A DNA stretch of 64,000 bases, taken from contig NZ_JAALJH010000001.1 in NCBI RefSeq assembly GCF_011064615.1, positions 124,001 to 188,000 on the forward strand, read 5' to 3'. The translations under genes were made by a program, and so were the position numbers. The notes under the pieces were generated by a model, which did no database searches, was not told where the DNA came from, and was given only the letters and a program-made list of their open reading frames with translations. The DNA is from Aquisphaera insulae. Lineage in GTDB: Bacteria; Planctomycetota; Planctomycetia; Isosphaerales; Isosphaeraceae. Below, piece by piece: positions 1 to 9,063 of the stretch (its first letter is position 1; the number at the start of each line of letters is the position of its first letter).

Positions 1-1502
1 AGCAGATCCTGAACCGCCTGGAGGACTCCGAGCGGGCGCGCGAGGCGTCGCAGGAGCGTTATCGGAAACTCGAGGAGCGATACGACGAGCTCACTCGCAA
101 GGTGGAGGGAGAGGGGCGAGAGGCCGAGCCGTGGGGCAGTTCGGTGACCGAGCGGGCCGGCGAGTCCGCGACGCGTGGTGAAGGATCGGCCGGGCGCGAG
201 GCCAGCCGGGGACAGACGGGCAAGCGGCGCGGGAGCGGCCAGGGGTTCGACTCGCTGCCGGAACGCGAGCAAGAGATCCCCATCTTCGGGGCGCTCGGCG
301 AGGGTTTCACCTTCAAGACCCGGGACGACGAGTATCAGCTCCGCGTCCGCGTCCTCGATCAGACGGACTTCAAGAACTTCGTCCCGGGCGACCAGGTCCC
401 CGCTCGAAGCGGGCTGTACATCCCTCGAGTCCGCGTCTACTGGGAAGGGCAGCTCACCCGCCTCTTCGAGTATGAGGTCTCGATCCAGCGGAGCGTCGAG
501 GGGCTCTGGGACCTCCTCGACGGCAACGTCAACATCGTCCCGGACCGGCGATTCCAGGTCCGATTCGGGCGGATGCTCGTCCCCTACAGCTACGATTGGT
601 ATGACCACCTCGAGCAGTATTTCATCACCCCGGAGCGCTCGCTCTTCCCGCTCAACTTCGGGCTGTCGCGATCCGCGGGGCTCATGGCCCACGGCTTCCT
701 GTTCGACGATCGGCTCGAGTACGCCGCCGGCGGCTTCGACGGCCACCTCACGGGCCTGGCGGACGACAACACCACGAGGGATGCGGTCGGCTACCTGAAC
801 TATCGCCCCTTCCTCCACTCCGAGCAGCTCCCCCTGCTGCGCAACCTGAACGTGGGGGCGTCCGGATTCCTGGGCCAGCAGGTCAACCCGCTGAACCCGC
901 TCCCCCTGAGGACCTCGATCCAGACCTCGGAGAACGACGAGGCGGCACAGGCCGCGTCGTCGATATTCCTCAAGTACAACGAGGATGCAAGGAACTTCGG
1001 CGGCCGGAGCGCGACGGCCCTCCATCTCGCCTGGTACGGGGCGGGCTTCTCGTTCGAGGCCGAATGGCAGGGCGGACGCGATCACATCACCCGCCCCGGT
1101 CTCACGGCCCTCCAATCGATCCCGGTCAGCGGCAACCACTTCACCCTGGCCTACTTTTTGACCGGCGAGGTCGTGAACCGACGCGAGGTCGTCGCGCCCC
1201 TGCGGCCATTCGACCCCATCAAGGGGGAATGGGGACCGGGCGCCATCGAGCCCTTCGTCCGGTACAGTCAGCTCAGCCTGGGTGACACGATCTTCACCGG
1301 CGGCTTCGCCGACCCCAACGAGTGGACGCGGAGCATCGACCTCGTGGACCTGGGGGTGAACTGGTATCTCACGAAGTACATCAAGGTCTACTTCGACTGG
1401 CAGCACTCGATGTACGGCACGCCGGTCCTGCTGAACCCGTCAAAGGACCAGTACGGCCGCACGAACGACCTCTTCTGGATCCGCGGCCAGCTCTATTTCT
1501 GA
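1..1502 (+). CDS. OprP/OprO-type phosphate-selective porin (5' partial)
   Basis: The reading frame is open from the first full codon (position 3) to TGA at 1500-1502, so the true start lies upstream of the window. The visible N-terminus is charged and heptad-like (LEDSERAREASQERYRKLEE), suggesting a periplasmic coiled coil. A low-complexity Gly/Arg/Glu linker follows, then an aromatic-rich beta-barrel region ending in Tyr-Phe, as is usual for outer-membrane barrels. The barrel matches the phosphate-selective porin O/P family by its FGRMLVPYSYDWY segment and the following ERSLFPLNFGLSRSAG segment. Coiled coil plus barrel is common in planctomycete porins. The role is outer-membrane diffusion of small solutes, probably anions. 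The exact substrate cannot be read from the sequence. Confidence 0.85.
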   Translation, partial: QILNRLEDSERAREASQERYRKLEERYDELTRKVEGEGREAEPWGSSVTERAGESATRGEGSAGREASRGQTGKRRGSGQGFDSLPEREQEIPIFGALGEGFTFKTRDDEYQLRVRVLDQTDFKNFVPGDQVPARSGLYIPRVRVYWEGQLTRLFEYEVSIQRSVEGLWDLLDGNVNIVPDRRFQVRFGRMLVPYSYDWYDHLEQYFITPERSLFPLNFGLSRSAGLMAHGFLFDDRLEYAAGGFDGHLTGLADDNTTRDAVGYLNYRPFLHSEQLPLLRNLNVGASGFLGQQVNPLNPLPLRTSIQTSENDEAAQAASSIFLKYNEDARNFGGRSATALHLAWYGAGFSFEAEWQGGRDHITRPGLTALQSIPVSGNHFTLAYFLTGEVVNRREVVAPLRPFDPIKGEWGPGAIEPFVRYSQLSLGDTIFTGGFADPNEWTRSIDLVDLGVNWYLTKYIKVYFDWQHSMYGTPVLLNPSKDQYGRTNDLFWIRGQLYF

Positions 1503-1632
1503 ACCGGAGTGGGGCGAGATCGCGAGGCGAGCCCAGGTTTTTGACCGCGAGACGGCGACGCGAGTAGAATACTCCCCTCGACTCCCGGCGATGGTCCGGG
1601 GCGATCCTCGAATCCAGGGAGCGTTTCCTACC

Positions 1633-2202
1633 GTGGTGCCGGCCAAGGACTTCAAGCGGCGGATGGTCGTCGAGATCGACGGCGCGCCGCACATGATCGA
1701 GCATATTCAGGTCCAGACCCCCTCGGCGCGGGGCGCGGCCACCCTCTACAAGATCAAGGCGCGCAACCTCAAGACCAAGAACCGGATCGAGAAGGCCTAT
1801 CGCGGCACCGAGGGGCTGAACGAGTCGAGCTTCGAGCGTCGGCCGATCCAGTATCTCTACCGCGACGCGGACGAGCTCCATTTCATGGACGCCGAGGATT
1901 TCACCCAGTTCTCGATGCTCGCGGACGAGCTCGGCGATCTCGTCTCGTTCATGACGGAGAACATGGAAGGGATCGAGTCCCTGGTCGTCGACGACGAGGT
2001 GATCGCCATCGAGCTGCCGGACACCGTCGAGCTGCCGATCGTCGAGTCCGCGCCGGGAGTCCGGGGCAATTCGGCCACCGGCCGCACCAAGCCGGCCACG
2101 CTCTCCACCGGCCACGTGGTGCAGGTCCCTGAGCACCTGGACCCCGGCGCGGTGGTCCGGGTCGATACCCGCACCGGCGAATACCTCGGCCGGGCGACCT
2201 GA
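1633..2202 (+). CDS. efpL: Elongation factor P-like protein EfpL (YeiP)
   Basis: A translation factor that binds ribosomes stalled at difficult peptide bonds such as polyproline. It belongs to the YeiP/EfpL branch rather than canonical EF-P because the domain I loop reads TPSARGAATLYK, where E. coli YeiP has SPTARGAATLYK. The C-terminus keeps the family blocks APGVRGNSATGRTKPATLSTG and VQVPEHLDPG. I chose the GTG at 1633 over the upstream ATG at 1591. It aligns without gaps to the family N-terminus, gives 189 residues (E. coli YeiP has 190), puts the loop-tip arginine at residue 33, and has AGGGA at 1616-1620 upstream. GTG at 1636 is also possible. No modification lysine is present at the tip, so no EpmA-type modification is expected. 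Confidence 0.9.
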   Translation: MVPAKDFKRRMVVEIDGAPHMIEHIQVQTPSARGAATLYKIKARNLKTKNRIEKAYRGTEGLNESSFERRPIQYLYRDADELHFMDAEDFTQFSMLADELGDLVSFMTENMEGIESLVVDDEVIAIELPDTVELPIVESAPGVRGNSATGRTKPATLSTGHVVQVPEHLDPGAVVRVDTRTGEYLGRAT

Positions 2203-2311
2203 GCCGGCTCGGCCGCCAGGAGCCGCTCCGCGGCGACGGCTTGTCTTCGTCCGGCGCGACGGCCAAACTACGAGGATTCGTCCGACGTCCACTCGCCCGG
2301 GGAACTCACTC

Positions 2312-3433
2312 ATGAGCCGCGTCGCCATCGTTTCCAGCCTGGCCCTGGTCGTCTCGCTCTGCCTCGCCGGTCCGTCGATGGCCGACCCGCCCGGCCTGGC
2401 CACGCTCGCCATCGGGGCGACGGCTCCCGACTTCCGCCTTCCCGGCGTCGATGGCAAGGACCATGCCCTCAAGGACTATGCCGGGGCGAAGGTCCTCGTG
2501 GTCGTCTTCACGTGCAACCACTGCCCCACCGCACAGGCCTATGAGGCGCGGCTGGCCGACTTCCATGAGAAGTACAAGGACCGGGGCGTGGCCCTCGTCG
2601 CGATCTCCCCGAACGACCCGAAGGCCGTGCAACTGGACGAGCTTGGCTACACCGATCTGAGCGATTCGTTCGAGGAGATGAAGATACGGGCGAAGGACCA
2701 CAAGTTTCCCTACCCGTACCTCTACGATGGCGAAACCCAGGCCACGGCGACGGCGTACGGCGTCCTCGCCACGCCCCACGTCTACGTGTTCGACGCGGGG
2801 CGGAAACTGCGTTACGTCGGCCGGTTCGACGACTCGGAGGTCAAGGAGGTCAAGTCGCACGACGTCCTCAAGGCCGTCGATGCCCTCCTGGCCGGGCAGC
2901 CCGTGCCGGTGGAGAAGACTCGCGTCATCGGCTGCTCCACCAAATGGGCCGAGAAGCAGGCCGCGGCGAAAAAGGCCCTGGCGAAGTGGGACGCGGAGGA
3001 CGTCACCCTGGAGGCGATCGACGTGGAGGGCATCCGCAAGCTTGCCCGGGGCGATGGCAAGAAGCTGACCGTGATCAACGTCTGGGCCACCTGGTGCGGC
3101 CCCTGCGTCGCGGAGCTTCCGGAGTTCGTGACGATGCATCGGATGTATCGGGGACGTGACTTCCGCCTGGTGACGATCAGCCTGGACGATCACGCGAAGC
3201 GGGACGAGGCGCTCAAGATCCTGAGGCAGAACCACGTCTCCGCCACGAACGTCATCGTCAAATCCTCCGACAAGGATGCGATCGCCGAGGCGCTGGATCG
3301 AGAGTGGCCCGGCCCGGTGCCGTACACTCTCATCGTGGCGCCCGACGGCAAGGTCCTCTATCGCAAGGTCGGCGCCATCGATCCGCTCGAGGTTCGTCGT
3401 GCGATCGTGGCCGTCCTGGGCCGCACCTACTGA
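2312..3433 (+). CDS. Exported protein with two thioredoxin-fold domains (redoxin + TlpA-like)
   Basis: 373 residues with a signal peptide (about residues 1-24, ending near PSMA-D). The first domain, about residues 28-190, is a redoxin/AhpC-TSA-type fold with the cysteine motif FTCNHCPTAQAYEARL. The second, about residues 245-373, is TlpA/ResA-like with a classical NVWATWCGPCVAELP active site. Both contain CxxC, so both could exchange disulfides or reduce cytochrome c or peroxide targets in the periplasm. Tandem domains of this kind are frequent in planctomycete exported proteins. The gene stands in a same-strand run with efpL and an acetyltransferase, but the gaps are large enough that co-transcription is uncertain. 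Exact substrates are unknown. Confidence 0.85.
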   Translation: MSRVAIVSSLALVVSLCLAGPSMADPPGLATLAIGATAPDFRLPGVDGKDHALKDYAGAKVLVVVFTCNHCPTAQAYEARLADFHEKYKDRGVALVAISPNDPKAVQLDELGYTDLSDSFEEMKIRAKDHKFPYPYLYDGETQATATAYGVLATPHVYVFDAGRKLRYVGRFDDSEVKEVKSHDVLKAVDALLAGQPVPVEKTRVIGCSTKWAEKQAAAKKALAKWDAEDVTLEAIDVEGIRKLARGDGKKLTVINVWATWCGPCVAELPEFVTMHRMYRGRDFRLVTISLDDHAKRDEALKILRQNHVSATNVIVKSSDKDAIAEALDREWPGPVPYTLIVAPDGKVLYRKVGAIDPLEVRRAIVAVLGRTY

Positions 3434-3461
3434 CGAGCCGCCGTCCCGGAGCAGGCAGGTC

Positions 3462-3983
3462 ATGCGAATCGTCCGATGCCGGTTCGACGCTCACGGGAAG
3501 GCCATCCTGGAGATCCTCAACGACGCGATCGTGAATACGACCGCGATCTACGATTACCAGCCCCGCCCGCTCTCGGCGATGGAGACCTGGTTCGAGGCCA
3601 AGGAGCTCCAGGGCTTTCCCGTGGTCGGGGTGGAGTCGGACGGAGGGGATCTCCTCGGCTTCGCCAGCTTCGGTCCGTTTCGCGCTTGGCCCGCCTATAA
3701 GTACACGGTGGAGCATTCCGTCTACGTCCACCCGGGCCATCGGGGTCACGGGTTGGGGGCGATGCTGACCCGGGAGATCATCGCCCGCGCGCGAGCAGAC
3801 GAGAGGCACGTCATCGTCGGCGGCATCGACGCGGAGAACCTGGCCAGCATCCGCCTCCACGAGAAGCTCGGCTTCGCCCACGTGGGCACGATCCGGCATG
3901 CCGGCTTCAAGTTCGGCAGGTGGCTCGACCTGGCCCTCTACCAGCTCATCCTCGAGACTCCGACAGCTCCCGTCGATGGTTGA
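3462..3983 (+). CDS. GNAT family N-acetyltransferase (phosphinothricin acetyltransferase-like)
   Basis: 173 residues from ATG 3462, which is preceded by GGCAGGT. The frame stays open upstream to 3276, but that part overlaps the preceding gene and looks like shadow. Family signs are the start MRIVRC, the INT-like segment NDAIVNTTAIYDYQPRP, and the acetyl-CoA-binding loop V-x-P-x-H-R-G-H-G-L-G (VHPGHRGHGLGAMLTREII). The conserved end follows, with NLASIRLHEKLGFAHVGTIRHAGFKFGRWLD. These are typical of the PAT/YncA/MnaT group, which acetylates small amino-acid-like substrates such as methionine sulfone/sulfoximine or phosphinothricin with acetyl-CoA in the cytoplasm. It lies 28 nt after the thioredoxin-fold gene. 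Confidence 0.88.
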   Translation: MRIVRCRFDAHGKAILEILNDAIVNTTAIYDYQPRPLSAMETWFEAKELQGFPVVGVESDGGDLLGFASFGPFRAWPAYKYTVEHSVYVHPGHRGHGLGAMLTREIIARARADERHVIVGGIDAENLASIRLHEKLGFAHVGTIRHAGFKFGRWLDLALYQLILETPTAPVDG

Positions 3984-4188
3984 AGTCGCTCCGGGCGGGT
4001 CGGGGCCCCCAATGCGCCCCTTGAATCAGCCCGCCAAGGGGTCCGGCACGTGATGCTCTCCGGATCGGGCCTCCGACCAGTCTCAAGTGTCGCGACCCGC
4101 AAGAGGCCGAGAAGAAGCCGCGTCATTGCGCCCTGCCTGGATTGGGATTTGCTCCTCTTTCATCCGGGTGAAACGGTGACTTGATCTT

Positions 4189-4216
4189 TTGAGTGCGGGA
4201 CGGAGTAACCTATAAT
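4189..4216 (+). promoter_or_regulatory. Sigma70-type promoter candidate upstream of adk
   Basis: TTGAGT (4189-4194), a 16-nt spacer and a perfect TATAAT (4211-4216) stand in an unusually A/T-rich patch of the 347-bp gap 3984-4330. Transcription would start near 4223 and leave a leader of about 108 nt before the adk start. The rest of the gap shows no other supported feature. Judged by eye only. Confidence 0.5.
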
Positions 4217-4330
4217 GGTGCCACTGGGGGTGATCCCCACTTCGCAGGTTTCCCCATCTTGCCGAAAAAGGGCGAGAAGGATCCAAGGCGGGTCCGGGGA
4301 GCCCGGCGGAAATCTCTCGAGGGATGAGGA

Positions 4331-5086
4331 ATGACCGTACAGTCCGATCGCGCGGCGTGGTTCGAGGGAGGCGAGGCGAAATGCTCGCAGCCTCCCTCCC
4401 CCAACGACAGACCATTTCGGCTCGTCCTGCTGGGGCCCCCCGGGGTCGGAAAGGGGACCCAGGCGGAGTTGCTTTGCAAAACGCTCGGGACTTGCCACCT
4501 CTCCACCGGCGACGTCTTCCGCGCCGCCCAGTGCCGCAACGACCATAGCCCCGCACTTCGCACGGCGCTCGACGCCATGAGGCGTGGGGAGCTCGTCTCG
4601 GACGGATTGGTCGTGTCGATGGTCCAGGAGCGGTCGAATTGCCTGAGCTGCTTCGGCGGCTTCCTTCTGGACGGCTTTCCGCGGACCGCGGCCCAGGCCG
4701 AGGCGCTCGATGACCTTCTCGACCAGCAGGGCGTGAGGCTCGATGCCGTGCTCAGCTACGAACTGCCGCTCGCCGAGATCGTGGACCGGCTGGGGGGCCG
4801 CCGAACCTGCTCGAAGTGCAAGGCCGTCTTCCACACGACCTCTCGCCCTCCGCACCAGGAAGGGGTCTGTGACATGTGCGGCGGCGAGCTCATCCAGCGG
4901 GAAGACGACCGCCCCGAGTCGATCCGCGTCCGCATGCAAGCCTACGAGGAGAGCACCCGCCCCCTGGCGGATTACTACGAGAAGTCAGGCCGCCTCCTTC
5001 GCATCAACGCGGCGGGGGCGCCCGATGAAATCCTGGAGCGCAGCCTCGAGGCGCTCCAGGCGAAGGCGTCCGCCCCGCGGACCTGA
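4331..5086 (+). CDS. adk: Adenylate kinase with zinc-type LID
   Basis: Converts ATP + AMP to 2 ADP in the cytoplasm. The P-loop GPPGVGKGT is at residues 35-43, the AMP-binding segment LSTGDVFR follows, and FLLDGFPRT is at about residues 111-119. The LID carries four cysteines (C160-x2-C163 and C180-x2-C183), the structural zinc site of Gram-positive-type long adenylate kinases. The length of 251 residues exceeds the usual 214-220 because of about 28 extra N-terminal residues before RLVLLGPPG. ATG 4331 is kept because GGATGAGGA immediately precedes it and no ATG lies closer to the core. The segment ERSNCLSCFGG before the FLLDGFPRT block is richer in cysteine than usual. Preceded by a strong promoter candidate and followed by a GC hairpin, so it may be its own transcription unit. 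Confidence 0.92.
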   Translation: MTVQSDRAAWFEGGEAKCSQPPSPNDRPFRLVLLGPPGVGKGTQAELLCKTLGTCHLSTGDVFRAAQCRNDHSPALRTALDAMRRGELVSDGLVVSMVQERSNCLSCFGGFLLDGFPRTAAQAEALDDLLDQQGVRLDAVLSYELPLAEIVDRLGGRRTCSKCKAVFHTTSRPPHQEGVCDMCGGELIQREDDRPESIRVRMQAYEESTRPLADYYEKSGRLLRINAAGAPDEILERSLEALQAKASAPRT

Positions 5087-5126
5087 ACGGTACGGACCTC
5101 GAGAACGGACTGGGCTCTGCCGGCAC

Positions 5127-5154
5127 CGCGCCGGGTCCTTCCAGGACCCGCGCG
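5127..5154 (+). terminator. GC-rich hairpin after adk, possible terminator
   Basis: Left arm 5127-5138 and right arm 5144-5154 pair over about 11 bp with one bulged C and a 5-nt loop TTCCA. The core is GGGTCC/GGACCC. It sits 40 nt after the adk stop. There is no T-run, so it may be a weak terminator or an mRNA-stability hairpin. Confidence 0.4.
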
Positions 5155-5232
5155 ATGCCGATGACGAGATGTCTCCGGAGCCTGCCACGTATCGAGTGCC
5201 CTCAATCCACCCCCTTTAGAGGTAAGCCGATC

Positions 5233-6093
5233 ATGTTGAGTCTGCTGCTCTGGTTCATGCCCATCCTCCTCGAATCGCCATCGGAAGGGGAGGCGACGGA
5301 TCGGCTCGTCCCCGCGGGATTCCGTGGGAATTACTGGGGCCCGGAAGCCTGCAAGGCCCGGAAGGAAGGGAAGCTCTCGGCGCTCAAGATCACCCCGGAG
5401 ATGGCGCGCTGGGACGACTGGGGCCGCAAGGTCCTCAAGGATGGCGACATCGTCTTCCGGATGGGAGACGCCCGGGTCCTCCGCGGCCTGTTCCCCATGA
5501 GCAAGTTCTACGCGAATTGCAGCAACAGCAAGTTCTCGCACACCGGGATCGTCGAGCTCGAGGACGGCCAGCCGTTCGTCTATGACACGACCGGCACGGG
5601 ACCGGCTCGGCAACCGCTCTCGATCTGGCTGCTGGATAACGTCGGATGCCTGGGCGTCAAGCGGCTGAAGGAAGGACTCAGGCAGGAGAAGGTGCCCAAG
5701 ATCCTCGCTTACCTGCATCGGACGTTCAAGGAGCAGCCCCCGTTCGACTATGAGCTCGGGCTCGATGACTCCGCGCTCTACTGCGTGGAGATGACGGAGA
5801 AGGCCTATCGCTACGCGGGGGTCCGCCTCTCCGAGCCCGTGAAGATCGGCGACATGGAACGCGCCACCGAGTTCCCCGTCTGCATGCTCGGGATCGGCAT
5901 CTGCACCAAGTTCGCGCTCGAGCATCCGTTGACGGCCGAGACGCCGGTCTATTTCCCCGGCAACGAGAGGCACGGGATCTGGTCGAGCCCCGACCTCGTC
6001 GTCGTCGTCCCCCCGACGTTTCGCCCAGCGGTCCCGGACGCCGCCGATTCGAGTCGTCCTCTCGTCGCGGACTTCGGCAATACGCGGAAGTGA
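5233..6093 (+). CDS. YiiX-like permuted papain/NlpC-P60 exported protein
   Basis: 286 residues from ATG 5233, chosen because AGAGGT (5218-5223) lies 9 nt upstream and the next residues (MLSLLLWFMPILLESPSEGEA) form a signal peptide. An upstream in-frame ATG at 5155 has neither. The core has the circularly permuted papain-like order seen in YiiX/BtrH proteins: GDIVFRMGD, then a His block FSHTGIVEL, then YDTTGTGP, then the cysteine block SALYCVEMTEKAY. The His-before-Cys order is the permuted arrangement. Relatives act as amidases, esterases or lipid-modifying enzymes. The substrate here is not predictable. It ends 15 nt before the stop of the convergent TPR gene. Confidence 0.75.
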   Translation: MLSLLLWFMPILLESPSEGEATDRLVPAGFRGNYWGPEACKARKEGKLSALKITPEMARWDDWGRKVLKDGDIVFRMGDARVLRGLFPMSKFYANCSNSKFSHTGIVELEDGQPFVYDTTGTGPARQPLSIWLLDNVGCLGVKRLKEGLRQEKVPKILAYLHRTFKEQPPFDYELGLDDSALYCVEMTEKAYRYAGVRLSEPVKIGDMERATEFPVCMLGIGICTKFALEHPLTAETPVYFPGNERHGIWSSPDLVVVVPPTFRPAVPDAADSSRPLVADFGNTRK

Positions 6094-6108
6094 GCCGCCC
6101 GGGCCGCC

Positions 6109-7404
6109 TCAGTTCGGTGCCCGCTCGGCACGCGGCGGACCGTTCCCGGGCTCTCCGGGGTGGAGCCGGCCCTCGATCTGCGAGAGGGCCTGTTGCGCCT
6201 CCTGGTCGAGCGGGTCGGCCTGGATGGACAGGCGATACCAGGCACGGGCCTCCGGAAAGAGTTCGGCGTCGATGCACGCGGCGCCGAGCTGCTTGACCAG
6301 GGCGGGAGTCCGCTCCTTGTTGTTCGCGGCACGCTGGATCAGGGTGTTCACCTTCTCCATTGCGTGCGAGTGCTGCCTGAGTGGTCCGACGGCCTTGTCG
6401 TCGCCTTTCAGCGAGAGGGCGTTGATGAGGCCGAACAGCGCGTCATGATCCTCGGGCATCTTCTCATAAGCCACTCGGAAGGACCTCACCGCGCCCTCGA
6501 CGTCGTGACGGGCCAGGGCGAGCCGCCCTCGGAGTCGCGCCAGCTCCGGTTCATCCGCGGATCCGTTCGCGAGCAGCTCCTCCGCGCGATCGTACTCGTG
6601 GCGATCGATGGCCATCAGGACCCGCAGGGCCTGGACCTTCGGGTCCGACTCGGGGAGGGTCGCGATCGCCTTCTCGGCCTCGTCGTTCTTCCCCATCCGC
6701 CGATAGTTCTCGGCGGCGGCCAGTCGGGACCAGTGGTCGTCGGGATCGGCCTCCATGAACTTCTCGAGCTCCGGCAGGGCGCTGTCCGGCTCCCAGGTCG
6801 CGTTCCTCAGCAGGCACCAGTCGAAGGCGTTCTGGAAGGTGAGATCGGTCAGCTTCGACAGGGCCAGGAATTCCGCGGCCAGCTCGGTGCGACGTAGCTG
6901 GTAGCCGAGGATGTAGATCAGCTCGCGATGGGCCGCGGCAAGCTTCGGATCCAGCCGAGAGGCCTCCCGGAATAGCCGCTCCGCGTCGCGGGCACGATGC
7001 CGTTTCAACTCGACGCGTCCCGCCATCATCCGCGCTTGCGGGGCCATCTCATGGCCGTCGGGGATGTGCGAGAGCGAATCGAGGGCCGGATCCAGGCGGT
7101 CGCGGGCCAGTTCCACCTGGGCGCGAAAGAGCCAGTCGATGGGCGTGGGGGGGCGTAGCTTCTCCAACGTACGGAGGGCCGATTCGGCATCGTCGAAGCG
7201 TTCCTCCCTGAGGGCCTCCTGGCCCGCCTGCCAGACCCGGTCGGCATCGACCGGTTTCCGCATCACCCGGCCGATCAGGACAAGCCCCACGATCAGGCAC
7301 GCCAGGGCAATTCCGACATGGGCCGCGATCGAGGGCCAGGTGGAAGGCCAGTCGAAAATCGTCCTCTCTCTGGCCTTCGTACTTTCTCCGGACGGCCCCA
7401 ACAT
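6109..7404 (-). CDS. Membrane-anchored TPR protein (paralogue of 50009-51235)
   Basis: 431 residues from ATG at 7404, preceded on the minus strand by GGAGAGAG. A longer frame to 7500 lacks support. One transmembrane helix at about residues 25-46 (HVGIALACLIVGLVLIG) is followed by tandem tetratricopeptide-type repeats to the C-terminus, for example DDAESALRTLEKL and ARDAERLFREASRLDP. N-in topology would place the TPR solenoid in the periplasm or paryphoplasm, where such scaffolds recruit partners. It shares a colinear domain plan and many identical positions with the protein at 50009-51235, including the RHRARDAER/RHQARLAER and AHRELIYIL/PYRELISIY blocks. The specific partner is unknown. Confidence 0.8.
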   Translation of the reverse strand: MLGPSGESTKARERTIFDWPSTWPSIAAHVGIALACLIVGLVLIGRVMRKPVDADRVWQAGQEALREERFDDAESALRTLEKLRPPTPIDWLFRAQVELARDRLDPALDSLSHIPDGHEMAPQARMMAGRVELKRHRARDAERLFREASRLDPKLAAAHRELIYILGYQLRRTELAAEFLALSKLTDLTFQNAFDWCLLRNATWEPDSALPELEKFMEADPDDHWSRLAAAENYRRMGKNDEAEKAIATLPESDPKVQALRVLMAIDRHEYDRAEELLANGSADEPELARLRGRLALARHDVEGAVRSFRVAYEKMPEDHDALFGLINALSLKGDDKAVGPLRQHSHAMEKVNTLIQRAANNKERTPALVKQLGAACIDAELFPEARAWYRLSIQADPLDQEAQQALSQIEGRLHPGEPGNGPPRAERAPN

Positions 7405-7695
7405 GCCGACTCTCTCCGCTGCATTGCTGCGTCCGTGGGGGTGAATTCGACCGGACTGAGCCTTCCCGGAGTATAACAGGAGCGCTCGGTCGCTCTCCAC
7501 ATTCCCGCAACGTCGATCTCCGCGAAGGTGATCGCGGCGCCTCCGGCCTCCGGCGTTTTCATTGGACAGTCGATACCGGATCTCCTAGATTCAGATTCAG
7601 TACCGGCATGGCCGACGGCGGTCCCTCTCGGCTCGCTGTCCGCCGCGATCGGACGTCGATTCCATCTCATCCGCTGATGTGCACGGGCCCTGGAC

Positions 7696-9063
7696 ATGGA
7701 TGCCTTCGTGATCAGCGACCTCGAACGCGGAAAGGCCGCGGACCCCGACCGGGAATCCGCGGGAGCCCATGCCGGCCGACGCGACCGGCTCGGCGTCTCC
7801 ATGATCGTGCTGGGGACGGCCACATTCCTGTGCGCGGCCGGCGAATCGGCCGTGAGTTTCATCGAATGGAACAGCTCCGGCCCTCTGACCTGGAGTGCGA
7901 CGAGTCTCTTCCTCGGCGAGAGCCCTCCGATCTTCGTGATCGCCATGAGCTGGCCCCTGCTGATCGGGCTGCTGATCCGCCGGCCGCGAGGGTCGAAGTA
8001 TCTTCCGGTGGCCTCGCTCACCTTCTTCGCGCTGGCCATGGGCGGGGTGCTGGAAGTGATCCGGGCGATATCGCTCCGGTCCGAGAGCCCGGTCCTGGTC
8101 GGCTCGTTCGTCGTCTCTCCCGTCTTGTTGCTCCGCGGTCAGCCGGGCGCGTGGGCGCGAGCCATGGCGGGGATGCTCCAGGTCGCCTTCGAGCTCATCG
8201 TCGCGATCGCCGCCGCGATCGAGACGCGGGCCCAGCGGAGCATCCCGGGCGAGCGGGAGGCCGCGAGGGCCCGCGTCCGGGGCCGCCTCGCCTTCTACCT
8301 CACGGTTTGCTTCGTCCTCGTCTGCATCCGGATCCCCATCTGGTCCTCGTACGTGACCCTCGTCAATCAGTCCTCGTTCGTGCGTTCGTTCGTGATGGCC
8401 ACGGACACCCGTGCCCGTTACAGGAAGGGGACCTACGGCCCTGGCCAGGATCCGTTCTCTCGGTGGGCCACCCTCACGAAACTGAACGAGGCGGCGGGGC
8501 TGGCCGCGGAGGATCGCGTCCCCGAGGCGAAACGCGCCTACCTGGCGATCATCTCGCAGATCGAGCGCGGCCGAAAGTCCGGCGATCATGGCTTCGACGC
8601 GGAGCTTGCCCAGGCCTTGAACAACCTGGCCTGGATGCTCGCGACCTGCGAGGACCCGGACCAGCGTCAGCCCTCGGACGCGGTCGGGTATGCGATGCGG
8701 GCCGTCGAGCTCGAGGAGCGGGACGGGAATTACCGGAACACGCTGGGGGTCGCGTATGTCCGATCGGGCCAATACCAGGATGCACAGCGCGCCCTTGCCC
8801 GCTCGATGGAACTTCGACAGGGCGCCGGTGACGCCTACGACTGGTACTTCCTCGCAATCCTCCAGGCACGTCAGGGGAATCTCGCGGAGGCTCGAGGATG
8901 GTATGAAAAAGCGGTGGAATGGACGACTTCGGCCCGCCCCGATGATCGCGAGCTGCATCGATTCCGGGTCGAAACGGCCCGCGAGCTCGGCATCCCCGCC
9001 CCCCCTCCCGGCCGTTTTGCCGAGCGAGACGAGCCGGGGTCTCCCCTCGCGCCGGCCCCTTGA
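7696..9063 (+). CDS. Polytopic membrane protein with C-terminal TPR domain
   Basis: 455 residues. About six hydrophobic helices lie in residues 34-235, for example SMIVLGTATFLCAAGE, SWPLLIGLLI and FYLTVCFVLVCIRIP. A soluble region from about residue 255 then carries TPR-like repeats (AQALNNLAWMLATCED, YRNTLGVAYVRSGQYQDAQRAL, FLAILQARQGNLAEARGWYEKAVE). The TPR part resembles the C-terminal repeats found in planctomycete kinase and WD40 proteins. It is divergent to the TPR gene ending at 6109, with a 291-bp gap (7405-7695) in which I see no clear promoter motif. No enzymatic motif is visible. A scaffold role is inference. Confidence 0.75.
   Translation: MDAFVISDLERGKAADPDRESAGAHAGRRDRLGVSMIVLGTATFLCAAGESAVSFIEWNSSGPLTWSATSLFLGESPPIFVIAMSWPLLIGLLIRRPRGSKYLPVASLTFFALAMGGVLEVIRAISLRSESPVLVGSFVVSPVLLLRGQPGAWARAMAGMLQVAFELIVAIAAAIETRAQRSIPGEREAARARVRGRLAFYLTVCFVLVCIRIPIWSSYVTLVNQSSFVRSFVMATDTRARYRKGTYGPGQDPFSRWATLTKLNEAAGLAAEDRVPEAKRAYLAIISQIERGRKSGDHGFDAELAQALNNLAWMLATCEDPDQRQPSDAVGYAMRAVELEERDGNYRNTLGVAYVRSGQYQDAQRALARSMELRQGAGDAYDWYFLAILQARQGNLAEARGWYEKAVEWTTSARPDDRELHRFRVETARELGIPAPPPGRFAERDEPGSPLAPAP

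Noticed and set aside
1591-1632. ATG 1591 as the efpL start
   Set aside because: It adds 14 residues that do not align to the family, and the AGGGA at 1616-1620 lies inside that extension.
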